A stretch of DNA of 64,000 nucleotides from Metridium senile (GCA_949775045.1 OX459097.1:17026210-17090209), one strand, 5' to 3'; numbered from the stretch's first letter, positions 1 to 23,619 are shown. The notes: generated from the sequence alone by a model not told the origin. Translations and numbers: made by a program.

Positions 1-192
1 CGCACACTCTTTCACAGAAACACTCATCATGTTAAACAGTGTTTTCAACCCAATAATTTACTTCTGGAGGATTAAGGAAATGCGCATATCCGCCGTGAAT
101 CTGTTCAGAAAAAGTCGTTGCACTTCGCAATAAACCTACCAGCTTGCAACCAACCGACGAACGACCGGACCAATCCAAGCAACCAAGCAACC

Positions 193-479
193 ACACTGCA
201 AAAACGGCTGAGTAGATACAACACAGTATATTGCGTAAATCATGCATTCAGGATGACACTTTATAGTGAGTAAACACAACTCTATAGTGAGTAAACCCAA
301 CTCATTATTGAGTAAAAGTGAGGTTAAACTCAACATATTGAGTACATTGTACTCAATTGTGCGTCTTCATCTATGTTTACTCTCAATAATGAGTTGGGTT
401 TACTCACTATAAAGTGTTATCCTGAATGCATGGTTAACGCAATATACTGTGTTGTATCTACTCAGCCGTTTTTGCAGTG
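193..479. mobile_element. Palindromic MITE-like element
   Basis: Arms of about 110-120 bp face each other: cactgcaaaaacggctgag at the left end and its complement at the right end, with the gagtaaacccaactcatta block repeated inwards. The left arm holds an extra about 20-bp internal duplication (tatagtgagtaaac). The element interrupts a run of AAGCAACC-type repeats. No coding capacity is seen. It is probably a non-autonomous DNA transposon. Confidence 0.75.
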
Positions 480-536
480 CAAGCAACCAAGCAACCAAAC
501 AACCAAGCAACCAAGCAACCAAGCAACCAAGCAACA
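480..536. repeat. AAGCAACC minisatellite
   Basis: Repeats of aagcaacc and aacaacc continue the same motif seen at 173-192, on the other side of the MITE at 193-479. Similar caaccaa-rich sequence runs on to about 640. Short reading frames across it are products of the repeat. Confidence 0.7.
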
Positions 537-898
537 CTTAATTGAAAAGAACCATCAAACTTCAACAGACCAACCGACCATCCAACCAAGCAGCTGACCG
601 ACCAACCAACCAACGAATCGGCCAAGCAACCAAGCGACTAGACTGTAAAACAGTTCCCACTTTCATGCTAACACTCCGAGTAAACGAGTTGAAATTTGAT
701 CGAGTGACGTTTTGGCTGCGAGAGAATAGTACGGAGAGAATTCACATAAGCAGGAGAGAAATTACGTAAGAGATATTAGTCACTTTTCGGCGAGTCCCCC
801 CTCTCTCTCTGTCGGCCAAAACCTTTTTGATCGATCTTTAACTCGTTTCCTTGAGTTTTCGCCACAATTAACCGAGACCTTACTGATTAGTCTACTGA

Positions 899-1010
899 AC
901 CGACCGATCGATAGTAAACCCACATACGTATCTACGATAGTAAACAAATAACCGACCGATCGATAGTAAACCCACATACGTATCTACGATAGTAAACAAA
1001 TAACCGACCG
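899..1010. repeat. Two-copy 52-bp tandem repeat
   Basis: The block starting accgaccgatcgatagtaaa occurs at 899 and again at 951 with no visible change, followed by a partial third start. Confidence 0.85.
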
Positions 1011-1200
1011 CCCGTTTGACCGTGACGCGCAATTTTTCTTCGAATTTTTCCTTCGTTTTTCCAGTTCTTTAATGCATTATTAAATATCGATGGTGCAATT
1101 TACTTGTTAAAAATATCAATAAAAATAGAGAATAAATAGTACTACAATAATTTCACAGATACAATGGTTGGACTGCCTGTGTTATACATATAGATTACTT

Positions 1201-1330
1201 CATAGAAAGTGCGGCGTACGGGGTTATATTCACGAGTTGTTTGTGTAAAACACGAACGAGCGAGTCTTCGAGCGAGTGAGTTTTTTTACACAAACGAGTG
1301 AATATAACCCCGTACAAAGCACTTTCTATG
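1201..1330. repeat. Inverted repeat (hairpin element)
   Basis: The left arm catagaaagt...gggttatattcac is the complement of the right arm gtgaatataacccc...actttctatg. The centre holds cacgaacgagcgag / gagcgagtgag. It may be one end of the unit that carries the decayed recombinase fragment just downstream. Confidence 0.7.
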
Positions 1331-1566
1331 ATGTTTTCTCTTTATTATATTTATAACTAGAAAAACAAACACGTTTATTTTGATTGAGTAAAAATGACAA
1401 ATTTTGTCGAAACTTTCGTAAGTTTTAAGTTTATAAGTTAAGTAGATGCATGCAATGTCAACTATACACAATTAAATTGAAAAACTCCGCATGTCAGTTT
1501 ATAAAAGGAAAATGGATATATAAAAAGTCAATATAAATATTAAAAATGTACTTTGATTGTTTTTCA

Positions 1567-1978
1567 TTAGTCGCTGTCCGGCGAATCCAAGATGCAATAA
1601 TGACGGCGGCGCTTAGTTGTCGTTTCTTCACGAAAAGCTTCCCTTCTTCGTCTGAATTCTTGCCCTTCTATTATCGTTGTTGAGTAGTCTTTCTTTCGTA
1701 AGTAACGGTCAAAGCTCGATATGAACGACCTTAAAGTTGTCGGTTCGTATTGACTATTCATCCCCATCTTTATTCCTTACTTCAACGAGAAAAGCAGAAA
1801 GCAGCTCGTCTAAATCTCTTGGCTGGATTTCTTCCAGGTTTTGCTGCACATTTTTTGTTTCAAGATATTCAGTCAATAAAGCAAGGTCTCTCTTCGTCTT
1901 GCTTAGTGTGTTTTTGTTTTCTTGGTTTTGAATAAACTCATCTACCGGCACATCTAGTGACACAAAACGACTCGCCAT
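1567..1978 (-). pseudogene. Fragment of a KIAA1958 / Crypton-type tyrosine recombinase gene
   Basis: Reading on the minus strand from an ATG at 1978, the protein starts MASRFVSL and contains ENKNTLSKTKRDL, LETKNVQQNLEE and LDELLSAFLVEVRNKDG. It reaches a stop near 1754. The reading resumes in another frame with YEPTTLRSFISSFDRYLRKK and EFRRRREAF, ending at 1567. Both parts together resemble the N-terminal helical domain of KIAA1958 / QRICH1 / Crypton-derived proteins, as known from invertebrate genomes. The catalytic recombinase domain is absent. The frame break and early end point to a decayed or non-autonomous copy. The family assignment rests on remembered motifs, not on a search. Confidence 0.5.
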
Positions 1979-2240
1979 TTTGTTCACATCAACAAAGCTA
2001 CAGAAATTGGCGGGAAGCCATTCAAATGTCACAATTGCTCGTTTTATGATTGGTTGGTTTGGTCAACTCTAAATTTTGATTGGTTATATTTTTACACTGT
2101 GAAAAGCTGTACGCGACGCTGATTGGTCGTATTGCATTTTTCACCAGTGAAATATAAAGCATAGAGATTTTTATAATAGAGATTTATTGTATGAAATTCT
2201 AGTTATATATATAATAAATAGTTATATGACACTTGCGTTA

Positions 2241-2254
2241 CCGGAAGTACGTCA
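2241..2254 (+). promoter_or_regulatory. ETS/CRE composite site upstream of the acyltransferase gene
   Basis: The sequence CCGGAAGTACGTCA lies about 240 bp before the ATG at 2493. It joins an ETS core (CCGGAAGT) to a CRE half-site (ACGTCA). This is a plausible core-promoter element of a TATA-poor housekeeping gene. The transcription start is not visible. Confidence 0.4.
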
Positions 2255-2492
2255 TCTATTTACAAGGCAAAGTCCACGCTCGAGTCACGTATTGATAGCG
2301 TGCTTGTGTTTATAACAATAATAGAACAGTCACACTACATCTATCCTTGTCGATTTCTGCCTCGTCATTCTGAAAAAAATCAACAAACAATGATAAACGG
2401 TCTTCGAATATAGAACACGAGTACCAAGAAATCATTTATGAAGAAATCTTCAGATTTCGCTTTACTGTAGAGGGTTTTGGCGCTTAGTTTTG

Positions 2493-14348
<11,856 letters not shown>

Positions 14349-14595
14349 ATCTGGCAATTCTGTAGATATTGATATAAAAAATGTATATAATTGATTCCGA
14401 AATACACTGCCGCATATTTCTAAATATACCAGTTTTGATTCGTTCCCTTTGCTCGGCATATCCTTGTTTTTCCTTATATATCTTATAAAACGAGGAGTGC
14501 GCACTATTTTGTAAATGTGCGCAAAGAACAATTTATAGATGTTTTTTTTATAAACAAATACATATTGAAATGAATTTGCCATACATATATATCTA

Positions 14596-14601
14596 AATAA
14601 A
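14596..14601 (+). terminator. Polyadenylation signal AATAAA of the acyltransferase gene
   Basis: AATAAA lies about 250 bp after the TGA at 14346-14348, the first canonical hexamer downstream. The cleavage site is not determined. Confidence 0.45.
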
Positions 14602-14654
14602 GCCTTTGATATAAAAACGTAAGCCAATGAAAATTTTCAGGCTCTTGTTTATTT

Positions 14655-14875
14655 GGAGCTCTTTCAATGGAGAAAAAAAAGAAAAGAAAGACGAAATGAA
14701 AAAACGAAACAGAGAAAAAGAGAGAAGGAGGACAAACCAGAGAAGGAAATTAAAGAATAGAAAGAAAAGAAAGAATGAATGAAAAGAAAGAAAGAAAGAA
14801 AAAATAAAAATAAATTGTACTACTAAAGACTACGAAAAACAATTTAATAAAAGAGAGACAGAAAAAAGAATGAGG
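14655..14875. repeat. Purine-rich tract
   Basis: A long A/G-rich stretch (gaaaagaaag, agagaaaaagagagaagg) lies in the spacer between the two convergent genes. No coding signal is seen. The rest of the spacer, to about 15440, shows nothing recognisable. Confidence 0.7.
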
Positions 14876-15462
14876 AATGGTCGTGTTTCTTACAATCATA
14901 AGGGACTATCGTAGCACACTTATAAACATTTTATTTACAATGCATTATAGCAACTGCTCAATATAAATTGCTGGTTTTCATAGCTTCAAGATAGCAATAT
15001 AATATATATATATTTACACAGTGTTTATCCTATTGCACAGACACCGACCTAAGTCAACCTTTTAAAACTAGTATATTACAAACGTAATTTTTCTGTTTCT
15101 GCTTGCTATATATATTTCGCTTGTAGTTTCTATTTCCCAATGGAAAGTATATTTACATGTAATAATACAGAAATAGGAAACGCGCACGCTTGCTTTGTAC
15201 AGCAATACAAGACACGGGGATTGGCAGAACACGAGATAAGTCTTTAAAAAGAGGAGCATGACGCAAGGCTTCCCAACTGACAGTTTGCCAATGTTCTGAC
15301 AATTCCCAAGTGTTTAATTTATAACCTCCTACAGCACAGAAAACAAGTTTTCTATTTTTTTATGAAATTTTATGACACATTTGATCAACATGCAAACACG
15401 AGTGATGTGTGCTTTCATAAAGCACGCGGCTCAACCAATCAGATTTCTAATATAAATTGAAA

Positions 15463-15640
15463 CTAGCGAATAAACTAGTATAGGCTGCGTCGGTGTTTGA
15501 TATAAACGATAGGTAATATTTGCTTTTTTACTCCGACGAAGGGATAAAGCTCGAAACGTCAGTAAAGTTAAGTCAACAATTATTTACGGTGTTACAAATT
15601 TTTAAATTTGTATAATTAAAATTATATTACCTATCACCTT
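15463..15640. mobile_element. Penelope-tail repeat with hammerhead-like core
   Basis: The left part (15463-15520) reads on the minus strand as the family tail: acctatcgtttatatcaaac, gacgcagcctatactagttt. The right part (from 15527) is a plus-strand copy: tttactccgacgaagg, gctcgaaacgtcagtaaag, taagtcaac, acggtgttacaaat. The two halves are thus head to head. Other copies: 33668, 33855, 35538, 37384, 51630, 60861, 61490. Confidence 0.65.
15527..15566 (+). ncRNA. Hammerhead-ribozyme-like motif
   Basis: Order: stem I strand UUUACU, core CCGACGA (consensus CUGANGA with one change), a stem II hairpin region, core GAAAC, GUC, then AGUAAA. The last strand pairs perfectly with UUUACU. Penelope-like elements are known to carry small type I hammerheads with very short helix III. 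Here the helix would be AC/GU with no loop, so cleavage could only work as a dimer. Activity is unproven. Confidence 0.35.
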
Positions 15641-15775
15641 TGTAATAGTCATTTTATAACACGTGTTATTTAAATTTATACTATATTCCAATCCTTTGAA
15701 ATATGGTTATTATTTTTGTACAGTTCATATTTACTTCTGAGTTTGTAGTTTCAGTTATACACATTCTTCAAGTAT

Positions 15776-18700
15776 CTATTGTCGTTCTACGATCTCGTAG
15801 TTTTGATTGTGTTCTTCGCACAGCCACAACCATTCGTTACGCTTGTCAACATACGTACAAATTAGAGGACCAAAATCGCGTCCTTTCGCCTCCACTTCTA
15901 AGAATCGAGAAAGTTCACTACGTTGCAGACCGCGTGATGATTTCAAGTCTTTGAGGTTGTCATCGAGTGAGGCATGGGGTGCTTCCAGATGAGGGTATTT
16001 CTCAAGATAGTTTTCGAGAAGGTCTTTCAGTTCCTTACTCATGGTGTCAGCTGCATTAGCTACTGTTGCACCTACTCTACAATGTGGTTCAACAGCAGAA
16101 GCTATCTTTAAGGGTGTAGCAGGGCCTGAGATGACACGAAGCAGCTGGAACACTCTTTTTCCGTACTTATTGAAAAACTCCTTGGGTTTTCCAACACGGA
16201 ATCCAGGCGAAGAAACAAAGTGCCACTGGTCAGGGCATTCACAAAGCAGATGAATGGCATACCCATCTCGTAAGTAGGAGTAAACAAAGTGATCTTTGAA
16301 AGAAAGGCTGTCCAGATTGATGGGCAATACAACAAAGAGTTTAGGACAGAAATGATCATCAAGTGTCTCAGCCATTACTCTTCCAGCTTGGCCAACAGTT
16401 GATGTCACAACAACAGATGTATCAAAGTCACCGGCCAAAATGTCATCTGTACTACCGACTTTGTGACTTTCTGAGCAGTAACCATCATGGGTTTCTTGGT
16501 AGTCAAACGTAGATGGTTTGTGAAGTCTCTTAATCTCGCATATTGGGCAGATAAGTCGTTCTTTGTACGTGATGCCGGGGTATCGTTGCGACTTCACAGC
16601 TTCAATCGTGGATCTGATATCAGACACTTGACAGCATGGATGAGCTCCTCTTATTGTCACCTTAATCAAATAACAACTTTAGTAAAATTGAATAGACAAA
16701 ATACATAAATATAAAATTAATGAAAATACTATATTACTTTACAAATAGATATAGACAATTACTATATGAACTGACCCACCTACCAATATAAATAAATGAC
16801 CGATATTAATGAATGACCGACATAAATAAATGACCGATATAAATGAATGACCAACATAAATGAATGACCGACATAAATGAATGACTGACATAAATGAATG
16901 ACCGATATCAATGAATGACCAATATAAATGAATGAACGATATGAATGAATGACCGACATTAATGAATGACCGATATAAGTGAATGACTGACATAAATGAA
17001 TGACCGATTTAAATCAATGACCGACATAAATGAATGAACGATATAAATCAATGACCGACATAAATGTATGACCGACATAAATGAATGACCGATTTTAAAT
17101 GTATGACCGACATAAATGAATGACCGACATAAATTAATGAACGATATGAATGAATGACCGATATCAATGAATGACCAATATAAATGAATGGCCGACATAA
17201 ATGAATGACTGACATAAATGAATAACCGATATAAATGAATGACCGATTTTAAATGTATGACCGACATAAATGAATGACCGATATGAATGAATGACCGATA
17301 TCAATGAATGACCAATATAGATGAATGGCCGACATAAATGAATGACCGATATAAATGAATGACCGACATAAATGAATGAACGATTTTAAATGTATGACCG
17401 ACATAATTGAATGACCGATTTTAAATGTATGACCAACATAAATGAATGACTGACATAAAAGAATGACCGATTTTAAATGTAATTGACCGACATAAATGAA
17501 TGACTGACATAAATGAATGACCGACATAAATGAATGACTGACATAAATGAATGACCAATATCAATGAATGACCAATATAAATGAATGGCCGACATAAATG
17601 AATAACCGACATAAATGAATCACCGACATAAATGAATCACCGATATCAATGAATGCCCGACATAAATGAATGGCCAATATCAATGAATGACCGACCGACA
17701 TATACATTTTATCAGAACATATGAAAATTTAACATTGTAACACATGCAGTTATAGTTATTTATTGAACAAATAGAAAACGCGCTATGAGCTGTACGTTAT
17801 AAAGGAATTGGCAGCCTGATGCGAAGCGAAGTGATTATCATCAATTCTCAAGAGTTCTCTTAAAATTCCTAAGTGCAACCATTTAGTGTTTTTTTTTTTT
17901 TTTGCCTTTAAAATACAAACTGGTATATTTGATCAACATGCAAAAGCACGTGCTGTGTGTTGTCATAAAGCACGCGCCTCACACGTTCACAGTGCGCCAT
18001 TTGTATTGTATATTTTATAGAGTTAATATAAAGATACCTTTAAAGAGTTACTGTGTGGCGTCAGTTCCACATGGACACTGTGGAATGAAGGAGGGGGCTC
18101 ATCTGCTTCACTCCCGCCAGCACAAGCTTGTGAAGAACCTTTGTGTATTCCCCCATGAAGATGACATTGGCCTTGTTGCTTAGTGATGTATACTGCATTA
18201 AAACGGTAGTAAAGAGGCCTGACTTTTTTAGGAAAGGAGTCTTGCTTCTTGCTAATTGCCACTATCAAATCTGGAAAGAATTGCGAAGGTACAAAACTAA
18301 ACTCAAACAGGAGACTAGTTTGGTTCTCATCTGGAAATGGAGGCCACATTTCACGGTCGGGCCAGCCAACAGGAAGCTTGCAAGGAAACAGGTCTTTGTC
18401 AAGTGAAATGCTGAAACATAGTCCCACACTTCTGAATAGGGCCAAGAGTCTTGTGCGGTTTTCTTCAGACATATTTGACCATATTTCTTGAAGGTGCAAA
18501 TGGTTCAAGACACCTTCACAAACGGCATTTGCACTTGGAAGGTAAGAGATAAGTGTACGAAGCTGGTCGGAAAGCCACTGCGGATCAACAATGACAACAT
18601 CTTTCATTTCAGGTATTTCTTCATACCAGAGAAAATCTCCTTGTGAATGAAAAAACCGCAGCATGGCCACACTCGAGTCTTTGTTGAAAATACCAACATC

Positions 18701-20836
18701 ATTAGCCATGCCTCGAATGGTCGCTAGTGGTAGGAGTGGCTGTTGTCTCAGTTGATCATCTTTTGACAGTCGAGTCAAAACAGATTTTCGAAGGCGAAGC
18801 CATCTTTTAGGGATTTTGTCTGTTTTTGTGTGGCTTTTGATATCTTTAGTTGAGGATTCAAGTTTGCATTTAAGTTTTTGAACATTCTTGTTTTTCGTTC
18901 CACTAACTTCAAAATAGCCAAGGATGTGAGGAACACCACTGCTAGTTGTTTCACTTTCAGCATTAGAAACTGCGCTAGGCACAGGACGCTCGGCGAGACT
19001 CGAACTAACTTTTGTAGGAATCTTGTCTGGATTACAAATCATGCATTGTTCATATGTGTTTAAACTTTGATGTTGTGAACGATATTTGTTTAGAATATCG
19101 AACAGAGAGCTGCGGACCCTGCTTAGAACTTCAGGACTTAACAAGTTATGATCAAAATGAGTACCAACAATGATTGCATATGATATTGGATCTTGAGATG
19201 CAATGGTCTGAAGCCAAAGCTCAAGTCTGCCAAACTGGTCTGTAGACCGGCCTTCCTTACTGACTGTGAAGCTACTCAAATCGAATGTTACCAGATGAAG
19301 ACAGTTAGGTGAGAAAAAGAGCGGATGAGTATTCAGATACTCAACGTCTCCCGCAAGGTCGTAAACTTTACAATCGGTGCCTTTCAAATGCAAAGTTGAG
19401 ATTCCAATGCCATTGGTCTTGGGTGGTGGAGTAGTATCGAATAATCGGATCCTGCGCTTCAGGCTTTTGACAAACGTGCTTTTACCAACGCCTTCTTGTC
19501 CAACAACCATGACTTTAGCCTCTCGATTTGCTGTCACCGGTTTGGCCTGGATTTCTTTTAAATATTGAACAATATCTCTTGAGGATTTCAAAAATATTGT
19601 CCTTGGTGGTGAAACCATAAATGTTGTGTCAATCAGTAAATGTTCAAGTCTGCCAAGATTACTGAGTGATCCTGGTAGCTGCTTGAATTTGTTGTTTCTG
19701 ACATCGAGAACCTCTAAATTTTCAAGTTTGCCGATAATAGACGGTACCTCTTCTGTGTTGTCATGGCACTTATTTAGGACTAGGTTTCTTAAACTAGAGA
19801 CAATCTGTGTTGGGAAGATTAAACTGGCAAGACTCACTTCAGTATTTGCAACAACCAGATATTCTAACCCTTCAGGCAAGGATGATAAAAAAATGAAGGA
19901 AAGCGTCCCAGTGCAACTTCTTATTATCAGGCGTCTAATGGGAGCTTTATGTGACTTCAATAATCCAATGACTTTGATTATAGAATTGCAGTCTTGTTCA
20001 GCAAAGTACAGGGAATGGATGTCACCTTCAACATGGCTGATTCTCTCATATAGCTTGTCGGCATTATCAGCAGTTTCAGCCTTGAACAGGGTGTCTGAAT
20101 TTGATGGAAAATTCGTATTAGGTGATGAGACGCTCCACCAAATGCAAGCAGGAAGAATATGGTCGATGAATGCAAGGTGTAGTATAAATTTATCATAATA
20201 CCCGTTAGCGTCCATTCCCATTCTTTTTAAATCAGCCATGGTGATATCTCTCGGTAATTTATCCTCTTGCAATTCCGTTAAATCTCTAGTACTAGTATAT
20301 TCCATATACCAGAACTTTGACAATTTACATATATTTTCAAAAAAATCTATGATTATTTTTACATCAATTTTTTCCTTCAACTGCAAATTCTCCTTTGACT
20401 CGTCGTGTTCGTATTCCAAAAATATCACGCCCCCTAGTAGTTTTCCAAGACATTTTATAAAGTCGTTGGTTAAAGGCGTCAATTTAAAGTCTTTGTTTGT
20501 AACACACACCAGCAGGATCGGATGAAATGGATAAACCTTGCAAAGTTCGAAGATATTATTGAGTGATTCCTTACTATCTAAAATAAAGATAGCGATGTTT
20601 GCCCAGAGATTATATCCACCGGCGTACGCGTGTCTTTGTGTGCCTATCTCTTCTGTGTTATGTATTAGATATTTTACGTCATAAGCCTGTCCATTCTGGT
20701 TAACATGCTGGTAAGTTAGTCGATCGCCAAAAGGCGTTTCTTCCACACTGTCCGACTGTACGTTTGATAAAGGAGGCAGTGGAAGATATCTGTTGCCATA
20801 ATAAGCAACCTTCACTTCCCTTGGCTCGGTAGTCAT
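15776..20836 (-). CDS. ROCO protein: Rho-like pseudo-GTPase, LRR, Roc, COR, C-terminal domain
   Basis: Two coding exons, 20836-18038 and 16660-15776, join in phase 0 (NSLK/VTIRG) to 1227 residues. A likely 3' splice site at 20852-20853 implies an upstream non-coding exon. Residues 8-170 follow a Rho-type fold pattern (VKVAYYGN, IAIFILDSKESLNNI, PILLVCVTNKD) but lack GxxxxGK[ST]. LRRs span about 275-405 (LENLEVLDVRNNKFKQLP). Roc: P-loop GQEGVGKST (446-454), DLAG (493-496), THFD (559-562). A Cys-bearing insert (598-630) precedes GYFEVSG. COR runs about 670-890 (IPKRWLRLR, IVDPQWLSDQL). C971/C974/C995/H999 may bind metal. The last about 220 residues (CPKLFVVLP, LLCECPDQWHF, EFFNKYGKRV, WLWLCEEH) form a C-terminal domain I associate with large invertebrate GTPase proteins. 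There is no kinase domain, so it is MFHAS1-like rather than LRRK-like. It is probably a cytosolic signalling GTPase. Confidence 0.9.
16785..17700. repeat. 17-bp minisatellite inside the ROCO intron
   Basis: About 54 diverged copies of ataaatgaatgaccgac, with variants ccgat, ctgac, ccaat and occasional gattttaaatgtatg inserts. It occupies two thirds of the 1.38-kb intron (16661-18037). Minus-strand readings rich in SVIHLCRSFIY are repeat artefacts. Confidence 0.95.
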
Positions 20837-20964
20837 TTCAATCCAGGAAACCTGAATAAGAAACGTATTTGATCAGTTTGTTTAATCAATTTCGCGTTAT
20901 AGTTAAAATGAAGTGACAGCAAAGTAGTATTACAATTTAGGTATTTTTTTTTTTTTCATTTCAT

Positions 20965-21160
20965 CAAATAACAAATAAATAAACAAATGAATGATTACAA
21001 AAATACATGAAAAAAATAAACGGTAAGTTAAGTAAGAAGTTTAGTTGGTAAATGAATAAATACATGAATGAATGATTAAATGAATTAATAAATGAATGAA
21101 TCGAATACATTAATGAATGAGTGAGTGAGTGAATGAATGAATGAATAGCAGCAACTAAAA
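20965..21160. repeat. Degenerate (AATG)n-type simple repeat
   Basis: aaataaataaacaaatgaatg, followed by gaatgaatgaatga. It separates the ROCO 5' end from the Penelope-like element. Confidence 0.75.
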
Positions 21161-21845
21161 CCTATTCACCTATTGCTATAAAGATAAAAAAATGAATAAG
21201 AGTGAATGGTCTGATCCCAGGTGTAATCGATGTAGATGAGGCATGATCGTCCGGGGTGGTGTAGTCTTGAGAAAGACTGATGGTGTTGATGTCTGACGTT
21301 TCGACAACCTGAGCGGAAGTCATCTTCAGAGTAAAGAAAATGAAAAGACAGCGGTGTTATTTATGTATCTGGTTCGTCGGTAATGTTGTTGTTGATGCGT
21401 GGGTAGGTGTTAGTCATTGTATTAGCGGAAAGCTTGAAGTCGTTAATGAGTCTATTGTAGGAAGCCGGTAGTGTTATGCAACGGTTAAGTGGCTTTTCTA
21501 AGCCGGTGTACCAGCTTTCAAGTAGTCAGCGTTGGTGATAGTTGGTGCAATGTGTAATGGAGGCGGCAGAGTCCCAGTTAATGGAGTGGCCGGTATGTTT
21601 GTGATGTTCCGCAATGTGGTTGTTAGGGTCTTTGTTTTTCGTGGCACGTTTATGTTCAGTTAGTCTCGTGTTCAAAGTTCTGCCGGTCTCACCGATGTAG
21701 GTAGCGTTACAGTCGGAACAAGCTATTTTCTAAATAGCTCCTTGTCTGTTAATGGGTTCGTCTTTGTCCTTAACGTTAGTCAATAAACGTCTTAATGTCA
21801 TAGTAGGTTTGTGAGCAACGCGAATGTTGTAGGGTTGTAATATGC

Positions 21846-23448
21846 CCCCAGACTCGAAAGCAATTTAAACAGAGACGAACAGAGAGCACTGAAACGACTC
21901 AAGAACGACGACGACATTGTGATACTACCGGCCGACAAAGGACGTGTTACTGTTGTCATGGACAAGACGGACTACTTTGATAAGATGGACGTTCTCGTTA
22001 ACGACAAAGACACCTACCAACAACTGACTAAAGACCCCACACCTTCATTACAACGCAAACTCAACATCAAACTACTCGCACTCAAGAAAGCAGACATTTT
22101 AGAAGGTCCATGTTACTACCGACTACGATGTTCTGTTCCTCAAACACCAAAACTCTACGGACTTCCCAAACTTCACAAACCAGACATACCGATGCGACCC
22201 ATAGTGTCCTTCTGTGGCTCACCCACTTACGAACTGTCCAAGTACTTGACAGCCATTTTACAACCATTCACCAACAAATCCACATATCGGCTACAATCCA
22301 CTGACCAGTTCATCGACGCCATTCAGAACGTTCACATTCCAGACAATCAAAAACTTGTGTCTTTTGATGTGAAGTCACTGTTCACCAGTATTCCACTTCA
22401 ACTGGCATTAGACTGCACCCAGACTGCCATCACACAACATGCTGACGACACACCGTTACCCATACCTACGAATGACATCATGGACTTACTTTCACTTTGC
22501 CTTACTTCCACTTACTTTCAGTACAACGGCAAACACTACAAACAACTACACGGCACAGCTATGGGCTCTCCAGTTTCTGTCGTTGTATCAGAAATTTTTA
22601 TGCAGAACATCGAGAAGAAAGCTCTTGCTACATTCAGACAACAACTACCTTTTTGGTTACGTTACGTTGACGACACTATCACTGCACTACCTACTGACGA
22701 CATCAACGAGTTTCACGACCACCTGAACAAACAAAACATCCACATACAGTTCACCAAAGAGATCGAAGAAAATGGTGCTATACCTTTTCTAGACTTTTTG
22801 GTAACTCACTCTGACAATCGCTTACATACAACTGTATACCGTAAACCTACTCACACTGACAGACTGCTCGACCAGACATCTTACAATCCCACCTCACACA
22901 AAGCTACCACTATTAAGACTTTGACTCGACGTGCACAACGTGTTTGTGATCCACCTGACAAACTTCATGACGAGTACGAATATTTGCAAAGTGTGTTCGA
23001 TAAGAACAATTACAATGTAGATTTCGTCAAACGAAACATTCACAAAAACACTTCACTTACTGACAGAACCGACAATCAACCCACAGCCACTGCCACCATA
23101 CCGTACATCAGAGGTACTTCTGAGACCATTCAACGCATATTACAACCCTACAACATTCGCGTTGCTCACAAGCCTACTATGACATTAAGACGTTTATTGA
23201 CTAACGTTAAGGACAAAGACGAACCCATTAACAGACAAGGAGCTATTTACAAAATAGCTTGTTCCGACTGTAACGCTACCTACATCGGTGAGACCGGCAG
23301 AAATTTGAACACGAGACTAACTGAACATAAACGTGCCACGAAAAACAAAGACCCTAACAACCACATTGCGGAACATCACAAACATACCGGCCACTCCATT
23401 AACTGGGACTCTGCCGCCGACTACTTGAAAGCTGGTACACCGGCTTAG
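21846..23448 (+). pseudogene. Penelope-like reverse transcriptase with GIY-YIG endonuclease, broken at both ends
   Basis: The frame is open from the junction with the left arm (21846) to a TAG at 23446-23448. RT motifs seen: LPADKGR, PKLYGLPKLHK, FDVKSLFTSIP (motif A), GTAMGSPVS (B), RYVDD (C, catalytic) and IPFLDFLV (D/E). The C-terminal GIY-YIG nuclease shows AIYKIACSDCNATYIGETGR and the HK of TEHK. The N-terminal part usual for the family is missing. Compared with the inverted left arm, a 34-bp deletion after DSAA shifts the frame and ends the protein early with YLKAGTPA. The left arm keeps that block but has a TGA in it. Neither copy is intact at the C-terminus. The enzyme would prime reverse transcription at a nick made by the nuclease. 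Confidence 0.9.
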
Positions 23449-23619
23449 AACAAAAGCCACTTAACCGTTGCATAACACTACCGGCTTCCTACAATAGACT
23501 CATTAACGACTTCAAGCTTTCCGCTAACACAATGACTAACACCTACCCACGCATCAACAACAACATTACCGACGAACCAGACACATAAATAACACCGCTG
23601 TCTTTTCATTTTCTTTACT

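Noticed and set aside
16739..17612. Minus-strand frames with repeated SVIHLCRSFIYVGH
   Set aside because: Product of the 17-bp minisatellite within the ROCO intron.
19626..20198. 190-codon plus-strand open frame
   Set aside because: It lies antisense to the ROCO LRR region and shows no recognisable domain or splice context.
15776..20836. LRRK-type kinase
   Set aside because: No kinase motifs (GxGxxG, HRD, DFG) follow the COR domain. The protein ends in a different domain.
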